NCBI RefSeq assembly: GCF_015840915.1
Contig: NZ_CP060398.1
Coordinates: 372,001-436,000 of the forward strand
DNA from: Synechococcus sp. CBW1002
GTDB lineage: Bacteria > Cyanobacteriota > Cyanobacteriia > PCC-6307 > Cyanobiaceae
Direction: 5' to 3'
Length of the DNA stretch: 64,000 bases
Part shown: positions 17,240-24,544 of the stretch, piece by piece
Layout of the letters: each line of letters begins with the position of its first letter
Position numbering within the stretch: position 1 is the stretch's first letter
Program-made: the position numbers and the translations under genes
The notes under the pieces: generated by a model
What the model saw: the letters and a program-made list of their open reading frames with translations, nothing else
Databases searched by the model: none
What the model was told of the DNA's origin: nothing

Positions 17240-17467
17240 TCACTTCCCCACCCCTTCAACTCGGGTCCAACGAGCCTGCGCTTCTCTGATCTGGTCGGGC
17301 GCCCACAAGACTCGACCAGTTTTGCCTGGCGTCGTCTTAATGAAATGAACACCAGCCTTTAGCAATCCAAGCTGACGAAGCCTGTAGAGCGAAGCACGTG
17401 AGATGCCAACTTCAACAGCGGCCTTCTCTGCACTTACCCAAGGCCCCGCATGTACTGCGGTAGTCAT
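17240..17467 (-). CDS. Excisionase-like HTH protein, 3' end clipped by IS3
   Basis: A protein of ~75 aa from the ATG at 17467 (an open frame extends upstream to 17554 but looks non-coding). It has a MerR/AlpA-like helix-turn-helix: WVSAEKAAVEVGISRASLYR, then RLRQLGLLKAGVHFI and GRVLWAPDQIREAQ. This is the layout of excisionase-type recombination directionality factors. It lies just downstream of the integrase on the same strand. Removing the IS3 element and one CTT restores an ending GVGKSRKAA in place of GVGK. Very similar in plan to the protein at 62620-62865. Confidence 0.65.
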   Translation of the reverse strand: MTTAVHAGPWVSAEKAAVEVGISRASLYRLRQLGLLKAGVHFIKTTPGKTGRVLWAPDQIREAQARWTRVEGVGK

Positions 17468-17649
17468 GAGATCAGCATGTAGAGATTGACAGCCTTCTGG
17501 AGTTAGCGGTGTTGCGCCGCTTCGGCTGCGGCACTCTGCCTCACGCAGAGCCAATAGGCGATTGCCTTACACCAGATCCCTGCCGAGGAGGTGCTGATGC
17601 GTCCGCCAGGAAGGTCGTCTGGCGTGTTTTGAATCTACACGGGCTTGCC

Positions 17650-18843
17650 TCAATCTGTCAACCGTCGGTAATTGAGACCCCTATTGATTGCAGCATCGAT
17701 AGTCTCTTGATCACTCCAAGTGCCATAGACCGATTGATGTGTATTGACAGAGTGCCCCATCAATGCAGCAGCGATCCTCGGGCTTAATCCATAGCTTTGA
17801 TGCGCCCTTAGTGCATAGCCGTGTCGGAATCCATACACAGTGCAACCTGTGCGCGCAAGGAGCTGCCAAGACTCCTGTCGCATGAGGTAGCGCCTGGCTG
17901 CTTCTGCCACGCCTCCTCCAAAAGGCGGCAGCGCCTCACCAGCCACCAATCGGTCGCGCAAGGACCACTCCTGCTCCCACTCGGGATGGAGAGCCCTGAG
18001 CGGCCGGGGCTTGGTGACCCCTCCCCCGCTGCGCTTCTGGTAGTCACACCACAACTGCCCATCAGGCCGAGGCCGCAGATGTAGCAGCTCCACTGGCCGT
18101 AGCCCGTAGGCAGCGATCAGCCGCAGTGCGTAGCTCCATCGCTGGCCAGCCGCATCAATGGGAAGAGCCTCCAGTAGACACAGAATCTGCTCATCCGAGA
18201 TCGGCACTGCCACTTCCTTGCTCGACAGGGCTTCTCCGACGAACCGGCTCAGGCTGCTAGGTGGTGTCCACCGCTCGGGCGGCAAGAGATCCTCGTCACA
18301 GGCCCAGCGGAGCATTGCCGCAACGTGCTGGATTGCGATCTGGCGGCGGCGGGCGCCTGCAGGCCACTTCTCCCCAAGCGTGCAGAGCAACTCCTTGGCG
18401 TTGGTCGACCCTTCGACCACCTGAGACAACCGCTTCTCGGTCTGCTTGTAGTCCTTGGCCCAGGTGGTGGGTTTGATTCGCCCGCTGCGGACTTTGTCTT
18501 CACCGAAGCGAGACCAAATCCCCATGAGGTCTGGGGTCCCTGCTGGGGGGGCGGGAGCCGCCTTCTGGGTGCCGGTAAAGGGAGCAGCGGCCTCGACCAG
18601 CGAAGACCCTGCTGCAACCTGCTCCACGATCCGCTCTACGGCCGCTTGGATCTCCCGAGCCTGGGCCGGAACCCACGCATACGGCAGCACCACGGAGCGG
18701 CGGCTTCCATCAGCGAAGCGGACGAACAGCTTCGCCTTGTCCCTCATGGGGCTGACGCTCCAGGCCCGACCCACGGAGGAGAGGAGGTTGGCCCGCAACC
18801 CCCGCACCCACAGAGCGGAGGCCGCTTCCTGCTGGGATGCCAT
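17650..18843 (-). CDS. int: Tyrosine recombinase (integrase A)
   Basis: A site-specific recombinase of ~397 aa when started at the ATG 18843 (MASQQEAASALW). An open frame reaches up to 18942. The core-binding domain includes KPTTWAKDYKQTEKRL. The catalytic domain shows the first Arg in AAYGLRPVELLHLR, a Lys in YQKRSGGGVTKPR, His-x2-Arg in YGFRHGYALRAH and His then Tyr in MGHSVNTHQSVYG. It lies close to a tRNA-Pro gene, the classic target of this family, with an excisionase-like gene downstream. The integrase at 63075-64000 is a relative (YGLRPTELFHLR, KKSGGGTTKPRQL). Confidence 0.88.
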   Translation of the reverse strand: MASQQEAASALWVRGLRANLLSSVGRAWSVSPMRDKAKLFVRFADGSRRSVVLPYAWVPAQAREIQAAVERIVEQVAAGSSLVEAAAPFTGTQKAAPAPPAGTPDLMGIWSRFGEDKVRSGRIKPTTWAKDYKQTEKRLSQVVEGSTNAKELLCTLGEKWPAGARRRQIAIQHVAAMLRWACDEDLLPPERWTPPSSLSRFVGEALSSKEVAVPISDEQILCLLEALPIDAAGQRWSYALRLIAAYGLRPVELLHLRPRPDGQLWCDYQKRSGGGVTKPRPLRALHPEWEQEWSLRDRLVAGEALPPFGGGVAEAARRYLMRQESWQLLARTGCTVYGFRHGYALRAHQSYGLSPRIAAALMGHSVNTHQSVYGTWSDQETIDAAINRGLNYRRLTD

Positions 18844-18991
18844 GAGCGCTGAGAGCTGTGAGAGCTGAGTGAGAGCTGAGGGGAGCCTAATCGGGATAAA
18901 CGGCGACAAGCTGCGACAAGTGGTCAGCCAATGGCATCCCAATGGCCAAAAGCCATGCAGTGCCTAATCTCAGGCCACATCAGGCGTGGTG

Positions 18992-19017
18992 GGCCACCAC
19001 CGCGTAAGGTGGTGGCC
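18992..19017. other. Perfect hairpin just before tRNA-Pro
   Basis: GGCCACCACC (18992-19001), loop GCGTAA, GGTGGTGGCC (19008-19017): a 10-bp perfect stem ending two bases before the tRNA. There is no T-tract. It could be part of the pre-tRNA leader or of an integrase arm region. Confidence 0.55.
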
Positions 19018-19019
19018 GA

Positions 19020-19093
19020 CGGGGCGTGGCGCAGCTTGGTAGCGCGGGTGCTTTGGGAGCACTAGGTCGCAGGTTCGAATCCTGTCGCCCCGA
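19020..19093 (+). tRNA. tRNA-Pro (UGG anticodon)
   Basis: A 74-nt cloverleaf. The acceptor strands CGGGGCG (19020-19026) and CGCCCCG (19086-19092) pair fully, with A73 as discriminator. The D-arm is GCGCAGCTTGGTAGCGC. The anticodon loop CTTTGGGA gives TGG. The T-loop GGTTCGAATCC is standard. CCA is not encoded. The integrase gene ending its 5' side 177 bases upstream (start 18843) suggests this tRNA is an attachment target, but I found no duplicated 3' tRNA fragment elsewhere in the window. Confidence 0.95.
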
Positions 19094-19606
19094 CTGAAAT
19101 CCCACCGATTGCCCCCTTTCCAGGTTGGACAGGGGTTGGACAGAGAGGCTTGGCGGCCTCGGCAGGATCTGCATTACTGGGTCCCAGTGCCCAAGCCTGG
19201 TCGGCCTGAGCAAGTCGTCCGAGGGCCGATTGACAGACTCCTCAGCCCCACCCCACCCCTGAGAGAAGGGTCCGCTCTCGGGGGGAATGCTCTGACCCCT
19301 CTGCTCGAGCCCCTGGTCGGCCCCAGGAGCGCCTGGAACGGCCTTCAGATGGCCTGCACGGGTCTTCCCCGGGACGGGGTTGGGGCATGGGGGCCAGCCT
19401 GGGCCGGCTAAGCCCGCAGTAGACCCGCCAGGCCCGCCCGCCTGGCCCCCGAGGGCGGGGCGACGGACCATGCACCGTGCGGACGATCAGCGGCTCACTC
19501 CCTCGCACGGATCCGCCTCCCCTCCCCTCTCCACACCAGCAAGCGCGAGCGAGCGCGCGTGGCGATTTACGGCCTCGGGGGGCAACCAAAAGCCATCCTC
19601 CTTATT
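19094..19606. other. Intergenic region, no gene recognised
   Basis: About 510 bases after the tRNA. Several short GC-rich open frames exist on both strands, but none has convincing composition, start context or family resemblance. No repeats longer than a few bases were noticed. Confidence 0.4.
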
Positions 19607-19625
19607 GAGAATGGTTATCATTAAC
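19607..19625. promoter_or_regulatory. Fur-box-like palindrome
   Basis: GAGAATGGTTATCATTAAC agrees with the Fur consensus GATAATGATAATCATTATC at 15 of 19 positions. It stands in an AT-rich gap 72 bases before the start of the HTH-like gene at 19697. Recognised by sequence only. Confidence 0.4.
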
Positions 19626-19696
19626 CAATGATGCTCGGCATGGCCGGCTCCCCGCCGCTCTGCCCGTGGAAGAAATCGGAAATTCCAGGAAGATCA

Positions 19697-20116
19697 ATGG
19701 CTAGATGCGGTCACGGAACGGTGTACCCCACTGTCCTGGCGGCAGCCATTTCCGACCTCGAGGGGATGGCGGCCGTTTGCGGATACGAGCAACCTCGCTG
19801 GCTCACGATCACACCGTTTTGCGAGCTTGTAGGCGTACCACGCCAAACGATGATTGGTCGCCTGTCTTCCTGGTACGCCCACTGCAACAGGAGTGGCTAC
19901 AAGCCTTGGACCGATCCTCTGGTATGTCCGATTTACCGGCGTGGTTCACTTCCTGGTCTGCCGCGCCGAGGTCGCCCGCCTGGATGTTGGCTGCTTGATG
20001 CAACCCGAGAACGGGCGATTTGGATACATCTGAGGAACTTCAGTCGATGGAGTGATCAGGAGCGAAGGCGTAAGTGTCTTCGCGACCTCGGGGGACTGCA
20101 CCAGAAGCAGCTGTGA
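19697..20116 (+). CDS. Hypothetical protein, possible DNA-binding
   Basis: A 139-aa protein from the ATG at 19697, with AGGA at the right distance upstream (an earlier in-frame ATG is at 19628). The middle part, PRWLTITPFCELVGVPRQTM, reads like a helix-turn-helix preceded by a beta-strand. The rest is basic and aromatic (Trp-rich) and not recognised. It lies between the tRNA and the small recombinase on the same strand and may be a regulator of the mobile element. Confidence 0.5.
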   Translation: MARCGHGTVYPTVLAAAISDLEGMAAVCGYEQPRWLTITPFCELVGVPRQTMIGRLSSWYAHCNRSGYKPWTDPLVCPIYRRGSLPGLPRRGRPPGCWLLDATRERAIWIHLRNFSRWSDQERRRKCLRDLGGLHQKQL

Positions 20117-20294
20117 CTTGTTTGTGTTGACGAGCAGGTGCTTGGCAGGGGTGACTTTGCCGCAGATAAAGGCAACAGATTCGACCCGGGAAGACTGAGA
20201 GCTCGGGATTCTCAATAGAGGTCATAGCTGAGAATCAAGAAGGGGACGGCTGGCGCCTGCTGGAAGCCGGGTGTCGAGATCGGCTGCGCACATT

Positions 20295-20329
20295 GGGAGG
20301 TTGTCCTATCATGATAAAAGACAACTCCC
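20295..20329. repeat. Palindromic core-site candidate upstream of recombinase
   Basis: GGGAGGTTGTC (20295-20305) and GACAACTCCC (20320-20329) are inverted, with one bulged base. Between them lies the 10-bp perfect palindrome TATCATGATA (20307-20316). The arrangement of two arms around a short AT-rich centre resembles a dif/core-type recombination site or a self-regulatory operator. It ends 10 bases before the recombinase start at 20340, so bound protein would block its translation or transcription start. Confidence 0.55.
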
Positions 20330-20339
20330 GAGAGCGGCG

Positions 20340-20927
20340 ATGCCGAAAACCTGCGGCTCCGGTCAGGCCCGAGTGCTCTCGCCGGAGGAGCTGGATCAGC
20401 TCATGCAAGTGGCGCCCAACCCCGAGCACCGAGCCCTGTGGAGCGTGATGCGATTCACCGGCAGTCGCACGACCGAGACGCTGAGACTGCACTGGGGAGC
20501 GATCCATAGCGACCGGATCGTGTTCGCAGCCGCCACCACCAAGACCCGCCGCACTCGCGAGCCTCTGATCGCACCTCGCTTGGGGGAGGAGTTGGAGCAG
20601 TTCCGGCGTCACTGGGAGGAGCGCCACCGGCGCCCAGCCCGCAACGGGTCGCTGCTCTTCCTCAGTCCTGGGAGCGAGAACCAACCCATGACCCGCCAAG
20701 CGGCCGACAAGGCCCTGCGGCGGGCTGTGGCGGCCCTTGGACCGGACTTCCCGTCAGGGGTGTCGCTGCACAGCTTCCGGCGAAGCCTGGCCACGACGAT
20801 GGCGCAGCGTGGCGCGAGCTTGAGAACCGTTCAGCGATTCACGGGGCACGCCAGTCTTGGTCAGCTTCAGAACTACATCGACGTGGCTGAGGCCGACGAA
20901 GAGGCGGCGCTGCGGCTTCTGGACTGA
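20340..20927 (+). CDS. Small tyrosine recombinase (XerC/D-like, catalytic domain)
   Basis: A 195-aa protein from the ATG at 20340 (MPKTCGSGQARVLSPEELDQ). It consists almost only of the catalytic domain: Arg in TGSRTTETLRLHW, Lys in ATTKTRRTREPL, His-x2-Arg in SLHSFRRSLATTM, His in RFTGHASLGQL and Tyr in QNYIDVAEAD. The N-terminal SAM-like core-binding domain of normal XerC/D proteins is absent. It is followed on the opposite strand by the primase-helicase and preceded by a palindrome (20295-20329) that could be its site. Possible role: resolution or integration of the replicating element. Confidence 0.85.
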   Translation: MPKTCGSGQARVLSPEELDQLMQVAPNPEHRALWSVMRFTGSRTTETLRLHWGAIHSDRIVFAAATTKTRRTREPLIAPRLGEELEQFRRHWEERHRRPARNGSLLFLSPGSENQPMTRQAADKALRRAVAALGPDFPSGVSLHSFRRSLATTMAQRGASLRTVQRFTGHASLGQLQNYIDVAEADEEAALRLLD

Positions 20928-21065
20928 GTTTCACGAGACTTGATTCGTGAAGGGTTGTTGACAAAGCAAAGGGGGTGGAGGGAGGCAGGGGAGGCCAGGA
21001 GCCCCCCCCCTTCCCCGATCAGTGAGACAGGGGCTCTAGCTGCACGGGGTGACCATCACCATCCA

Positions 21066-24000
21066 TCAAGCCACCATTCCCAACCCTTCCCTGTGTGGGA
21101 ACGGTGTTGGCCGACATGCCTCCGGTTCGAGGCCCGAGAAGGCTCTGACGTTCTCGGAGTGGAAGGCCATTATTTGAGCCTCCAGGTCCAACAGTTCCTG
21201 GATCTCTGGGTCCAGCTCCTCCGTCTCCTCCCGCTGCTCAGCCCTCGCGTGCGCGTGTAAAGAGAGAGGGGGCTGATTTGACCGAAAATCCCCCGAGCCC
21301 GAATCCCTTGCGCCGGAAGGAGTTTCAGCGATCTCAGGGGCCTCTGATTTTCGGTCACTTCCGAAATCTTCCACCAGTTTTTGGTCGTTCGGTATCAGCC
21401 CGATACCGTTTTGTCCACCAGAACTGACTGCTCCGACCCCCTGTGACCGAAAATCATCGACCATTTTTGTATCGTCATGATACGAAACTCCCTCCTGTGA
21501 CCGAAATTCCGAGGGGTCGTTCGGTATCACTGCGATACCAGATTCTCCAGAACTGGTGGAAGATTTCGGAAGCCCAGGGGATAGTCCCATCGTTTCCGAA
21601 GTGAGACTTCCAGGCCCTTCTGATTTTCGGTCACGCCCCGTTTCAGAGGCTCCGTTTTCAGCCCCGTGACCGAAAATACCCGCTTCTGAGATCCCTTGCG
21701 CTGCAGGGGGTTTGGACCCCTCCCCATCGGTCGAAGGGCATTTTCGGTCATCTTCTCTCTCTGACTCGTTTCCGCCCTCGGGGGGCCTCCCTCCTCCCCA
21801 GAGCTGATCGATCAGCTCATCCGTCACCGGAGCGTTGACCCCGGTCGGATCGACCCCTTTCCAGCGGTAGAGCGGCGCCGGCCGACCTCGACCTCCGGTC
21901 TCCCTCATCCCGCAGACCTCTGTGGTCGCGGCTGCCACCTCCCGCTTCAACCAGCGCTTGATCGTGCTCAGGCTCACCGGCTTGTACTCAGGGTTCCCGA
22001 TCCCCAGCACCAGGCCATCGACCTTGGCCTTCACCTCATCCGCCGTCAGCGGCCCGTCTTCCTTGAGCACCTTCCGCACCATGGACGGCCCGGTCATGTC
22101 CCCGGTGCCTTGCCGGCGCTCAACCAGCGGCGCCAGATCCTCGATCGTGATGCACTCCTCCAGGGACTCCCGCACGATGAACCTGGCCCCATCCCGCATG
22201 CCGCGAGACTTGCCGATCTGGAGGATCTTGCTTCCCGCAGGGAAGTCGCCCTGCTCCTCCTCGGGGATCGTCATCAACTCCCAGGTGTCATCCACTGCGT
22301 TCCGCAGCACGTCAGTGCCACGGAAGGTCGTCCCGTCCTTCCGGTTGTGGTGGATCCAGAGGAAGCACGTCGGCGGAAACAGCCGCCCGTTGTGCCGGCT
22401 CATGTCGTAGACGGTCCTCGCGTACTCCTGGTCGTTCTCCCCATGAGCGGCGTTGTTGCTCACCGACGACAGCGAGTCGATGATCACCAGCTTCGGCTGG
22501 TGCTCGTTCAGCAGATCAATCAGCTCGAGCTGCTGGTCAATCTCCCAGTCCCAGGCCACCTTCATCCAGTGGTGATCGACGCCTTTGACATCGATCCCCT
22601 GCTGCTTCAGGTAGTCGATGTACTGGGCCGACGACATGTCAGCACCGAGCAGCAGCACCTTCCCCGTGCTCGTCGGGGTGAAGTCCGAGCCCCGGATCCG
22701 TGTCGACTGACCCTGCCCGATCGTCCTGGCCAGGGCCAGCGCGACTTTGGTCTTCCCGAGACCGCCACGGGCGTGGAGCATGATCGAGCTGCCGGTCCTG
22801 ACGAAATCAGGGATGAGGTAGTCGGCCTCCTTGATGGCCGCAAGCTGCTCGATCGTCTGGACTTCTGCGGCGGGGGTCAGCTCCCCGGTGTAGTACCTGC
22901 GGTAGCTGTCGTAGATGTCAGTACCGCTTTTGAAGAGGTAGAAAGCGCTCAGCTGGGCTTCAGCCCACATCAACATGCGGGCTTTCTCTTTGTTGGTGTT
23001 CTTCTTGTCGATCTGCCTACACTTCTTATACAGCTCGTCCAAGTCCTCTGGAGTAGGCACCTTATTGGCTACACGTTGCGTCGGCAGGACATCATCTGGA
23101 TACGTAAACCCCAATTTTCCTGCAATTTCAGCGACGTACCCCTCTAGCGTCGGCCCTGTCGGATTCTCCGCATACGGGTCGTTGGTCCTTGCCGCATGCA
23201 CGAACTTCAGCACGTCGCCGCCGTTCCCACAGGCGTGACAGCACCACACCCCCGAGGACGGTGACACCTGGAACGCAGTCCCTGACTCCGATTTGTGCCA
23301 GGGGCATCCCGACATCCACTGCTCACTGGCCCCTGGTCGATCGATCCAGCCGTACTCGTCAAAGACCGGGTGCTTGAAGATCAGGTCCTTCAGCTTCGGC
23401 CGCAGCAGGGCCTGGACCTCCTCCTTGAAGAACCAGCCCCGGATCTGCGGCGGGGGAACAGCCGTGTCGCCGTGCGTCTCGTTGAGCTGCTTCTGGTCGT
23501 CGCTGTTCAGCCAGGTGACCGGCTTGCAGTGCGGCAGCAGCAGGTCGATCAGCCAGCGCGGTGCGTCGGCGGGCCGCCCCTCGTTGTAGCTCAGCCAGGT
23601 GTAGGGCCTGTAGTTGTTGCCAGGGTGAGGGCTTCCCGGCAACACCGACTGGCAGCCATTGAACCGCAGCACCACTTCCTCGTAGGCCGGCTGATCGTCA
23701 ACCCGCTTGGTCCTGTTCTTGTCGCCGGTCCCCAGCTCCCATTCCCCGGTCTCCCGCAGGATCAAGGTTTTGAAGTCCCGCAGTTGCGGCACCAGCGCGG
23801 CTGGGACCTTCCAGAGGATCTGCCGCCGGCCCCGCTTGCCTGATGTCCAGGCCATCGTGGTCTCCCGGCCCCGCTTCTCGTAGTTCTCCTCGCCGATCGC
23901 GGCTTTGAGCCGAGCCGCCGCTGTCAGCCCGTCGATGTCCAGGGCGATCAGGCCGCCGCTGGCTTCGCCTGTGATCACCCCGAGACCGCGATACCGGTGG

Positions 24001-24221
24001 TCCTTGTCGTACTCCTGCATCAGTTGAGTGAGCGAAAGTCGGCTCTTCGACCAACCTTTGAGGTAGGTCGCTTTTCCATCGACGGGAATGCACGACCAGT
24101 CAGGAGGGAGCACCCCGGCTTTGAGCTGCTGCATAGCAGTACCAGTGGGCTTTTGGGGTACGGAAGTGTTGTCACTGGAAGAATCACCATTGCCTTCAAT
24201 CGGGGATTCGTTGCTGGTCAT
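21066..24221 (-). CDS. Replication protein: Prim-Pol, zinc finger and RepA-like helicase
   Basis: A 1051-aa protein combining initiation functions. Residues ~40-230 form a Prim-Pol-like primase domain with the metal-binding pair LDIDG (D95, D97). Residues 306-331 form a CHC2-type zinc finger (C306, H309, C328, C331). Residues ~440-700 form a RecA/DnaB-like ATPase with Walker A HARGGLGKTKVAL (~483-495) and Walker B LVIIDSLSS, as in RepA-type plasmid and satellite helicases. A winged-helix-like part follows (LSTIKRWLKREV). The last ~250 residues are low-complexity and hydrophilic and are encoded by DNA full of repeats (21279-21750). Length is well above the usual 600-800 because of this tail. 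It probably starts replication of an integrated plasmid- or satellite-like element. Confidence 0.82.
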   Translation of the reverse strand: MTSNESPIEGNGDSSSDNTSVPQKPTGTAMQQLKAGVLPPDWSCIPVDGKATYLKGWSKSRLSLTQLMQEYDKDHRYRGLGVITGEASGGLIALDIDGLTAAARLKAAIGEENYEKRGRETTMAWTSGKRGRRQILWKVPAALVPQLRDFKTLILRETGEWELGTGDKNRTKRVDDQPAYEEVVLRFNGCQSVLPGSPHPGNNYRPYTWLSYNEGRPADAPRWLIDLLLPHCKPVTWLNSDDQKQLNETHGDTAVPPPQIRGWFFKEEVQALLRPKLKDLIFKHPVFDEYGWIDRPGASEQWMSGCPWHKSESGTAFQVSPSSGVWCCHACGNGGDVLKFVHAARTNDPYAENPTGPTLEGYVAEIAGKLGFTYPDDVLPTQRVANKVPTPEDLDELYKKCRQIDKKNTNKEKARMLMWAEAQLSAFYLFKSGTDIYDSYRRYYTGELTPAAEVQTIEQLAAIKEADYLIPDFVRTGSSIMLHARGGLGKTKVALALARTIGQGQSTRIRGSDFTPTSTGKVLLLGADMSSAQYIDYLKQQGIDVKGVDHHWMKVAWDWEIDQQLELIDLLNEHQPKLVIIDSLSSVSNNAAHGENDQEYARTVYDMSRHNGRLFPPTCFLWIHHNRKDGTTFRGTDVLRNAVDDTWELMTIPEEEQGDFPAGSKILQIGKSRGMRDGARFIVRESLEECITIEDLAPLVERRQGTGDMTGPSMVRKVLKEDGPLTADEVKAKVDGLVLGIGNPEYKPVSLSTIKRWLKREVAAATTEVCGMRETGGRGRPAPLYRWKGVDPTGVNAPVTDELIDQLWGGGRPPEGGNESEREDDRKCPSTDGEGSKPPAAQGISEAGIFGHGAENGASETGRDRKSEGPGSLTSETMGLSPGLPKSSTSSGESGIAVIPNDPSEFRSQEGVSYHDDTKMVDDFRSQGVGAVSSGGQNGIGLIPNDQKLVEDFGSDRKSEAPEIAETPSGARDSGSGDFRSNQPPLSLHAHARAEQREETEELDPEIQELLDLEAQIMAFHSENVRAFSGLEPEACRPTPFPHREGLGMVA
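21279..21750. repeat. Iteron-like array inside the replication gene
   Basis: Seven copies of TGACCGAAAATC or a close variant: 21279-21290, 21346-21357 (inverted), 21444-21455, 21498-21509 (AAATTC variant), 21622-21633 (inverted), 21667-21678 and 21740-21750 (inverted). Interspersed are three short palindromes: GGTATC-N5-GATACC at 21391-21407 and 21523-21539, and GTATC-N5-GATAC at 21469-21483. They lie in the 3' coding part of the primase-helicase gene, which encodes recurring D-R-K-S-E and F-R-S-Q residues there. The array looks like an initiator-binding origin nested in the initiator gene, as in lambda O. Confidence 0.65.
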
Positions 24222-24544
24222 TACGTGAGTCGGGGGAAGCTGGCGACAAAATCCAAGTCATCAAGTCAGCTGAATGTTGCCATTCAACTGATAGGCGTAG
24301 ACACCTCATAGATCCCCTGCGCCAGTGGAACAAGGACCTAGGCGATGTGGCCCGCTGCTTGATTCGTGTCGCGGTTACTCGTCATTTTGGCGGAAATCTT
24401 GGCAGATATTGCTAGCGAAGATGTACAGTCTATGCTCGATAGTTGTTGCTAGCATCAAAATGCATGAGGGTGTAGACAGCAAAGACGCCTATGGCTTATC
24501 AGTTGATCGCCGCTCGGATGCATGTCAATTCCACTCTCTATTGA
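24222..24544. other. Upstream region of the replication gene
   Basis: An AT-richer 320-base gap between the replication gene start (24221, minus strand) and an IS. It should hold the replication promoter. A short open frame at 24325-24555 on the plus strand runs into the IS end and is not convincing. No clear -35/-10 pair could be assigned. Confidence 0.35.

Larger units (their letters stand above)
15977..17242 (+). mobile_element. IS3-family element type B, copy 2
   Basis: 1266 bp, TGAGGTGG...CCACCTCA, with target duplication CTT (15974-15976 and 17243-17245). The insertion replaced the last codons of the excisionase-like gene on the minus strand. Its stop codon TGA is now formed by the element end. 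Confidence 0.95.

Noticed and set aside
19020-19093. Attachment-site duplication of the tRNA-Pro 3' end
   Set aside because: I looked for a second copy of the GGTTCGAATCCTG-containing end in the window and found none, so element borders are not assigned.
22110-23147. 345-codon open frame opposite the replication protein
   Set aside because: Antisense shadow. No start context and no known domain.
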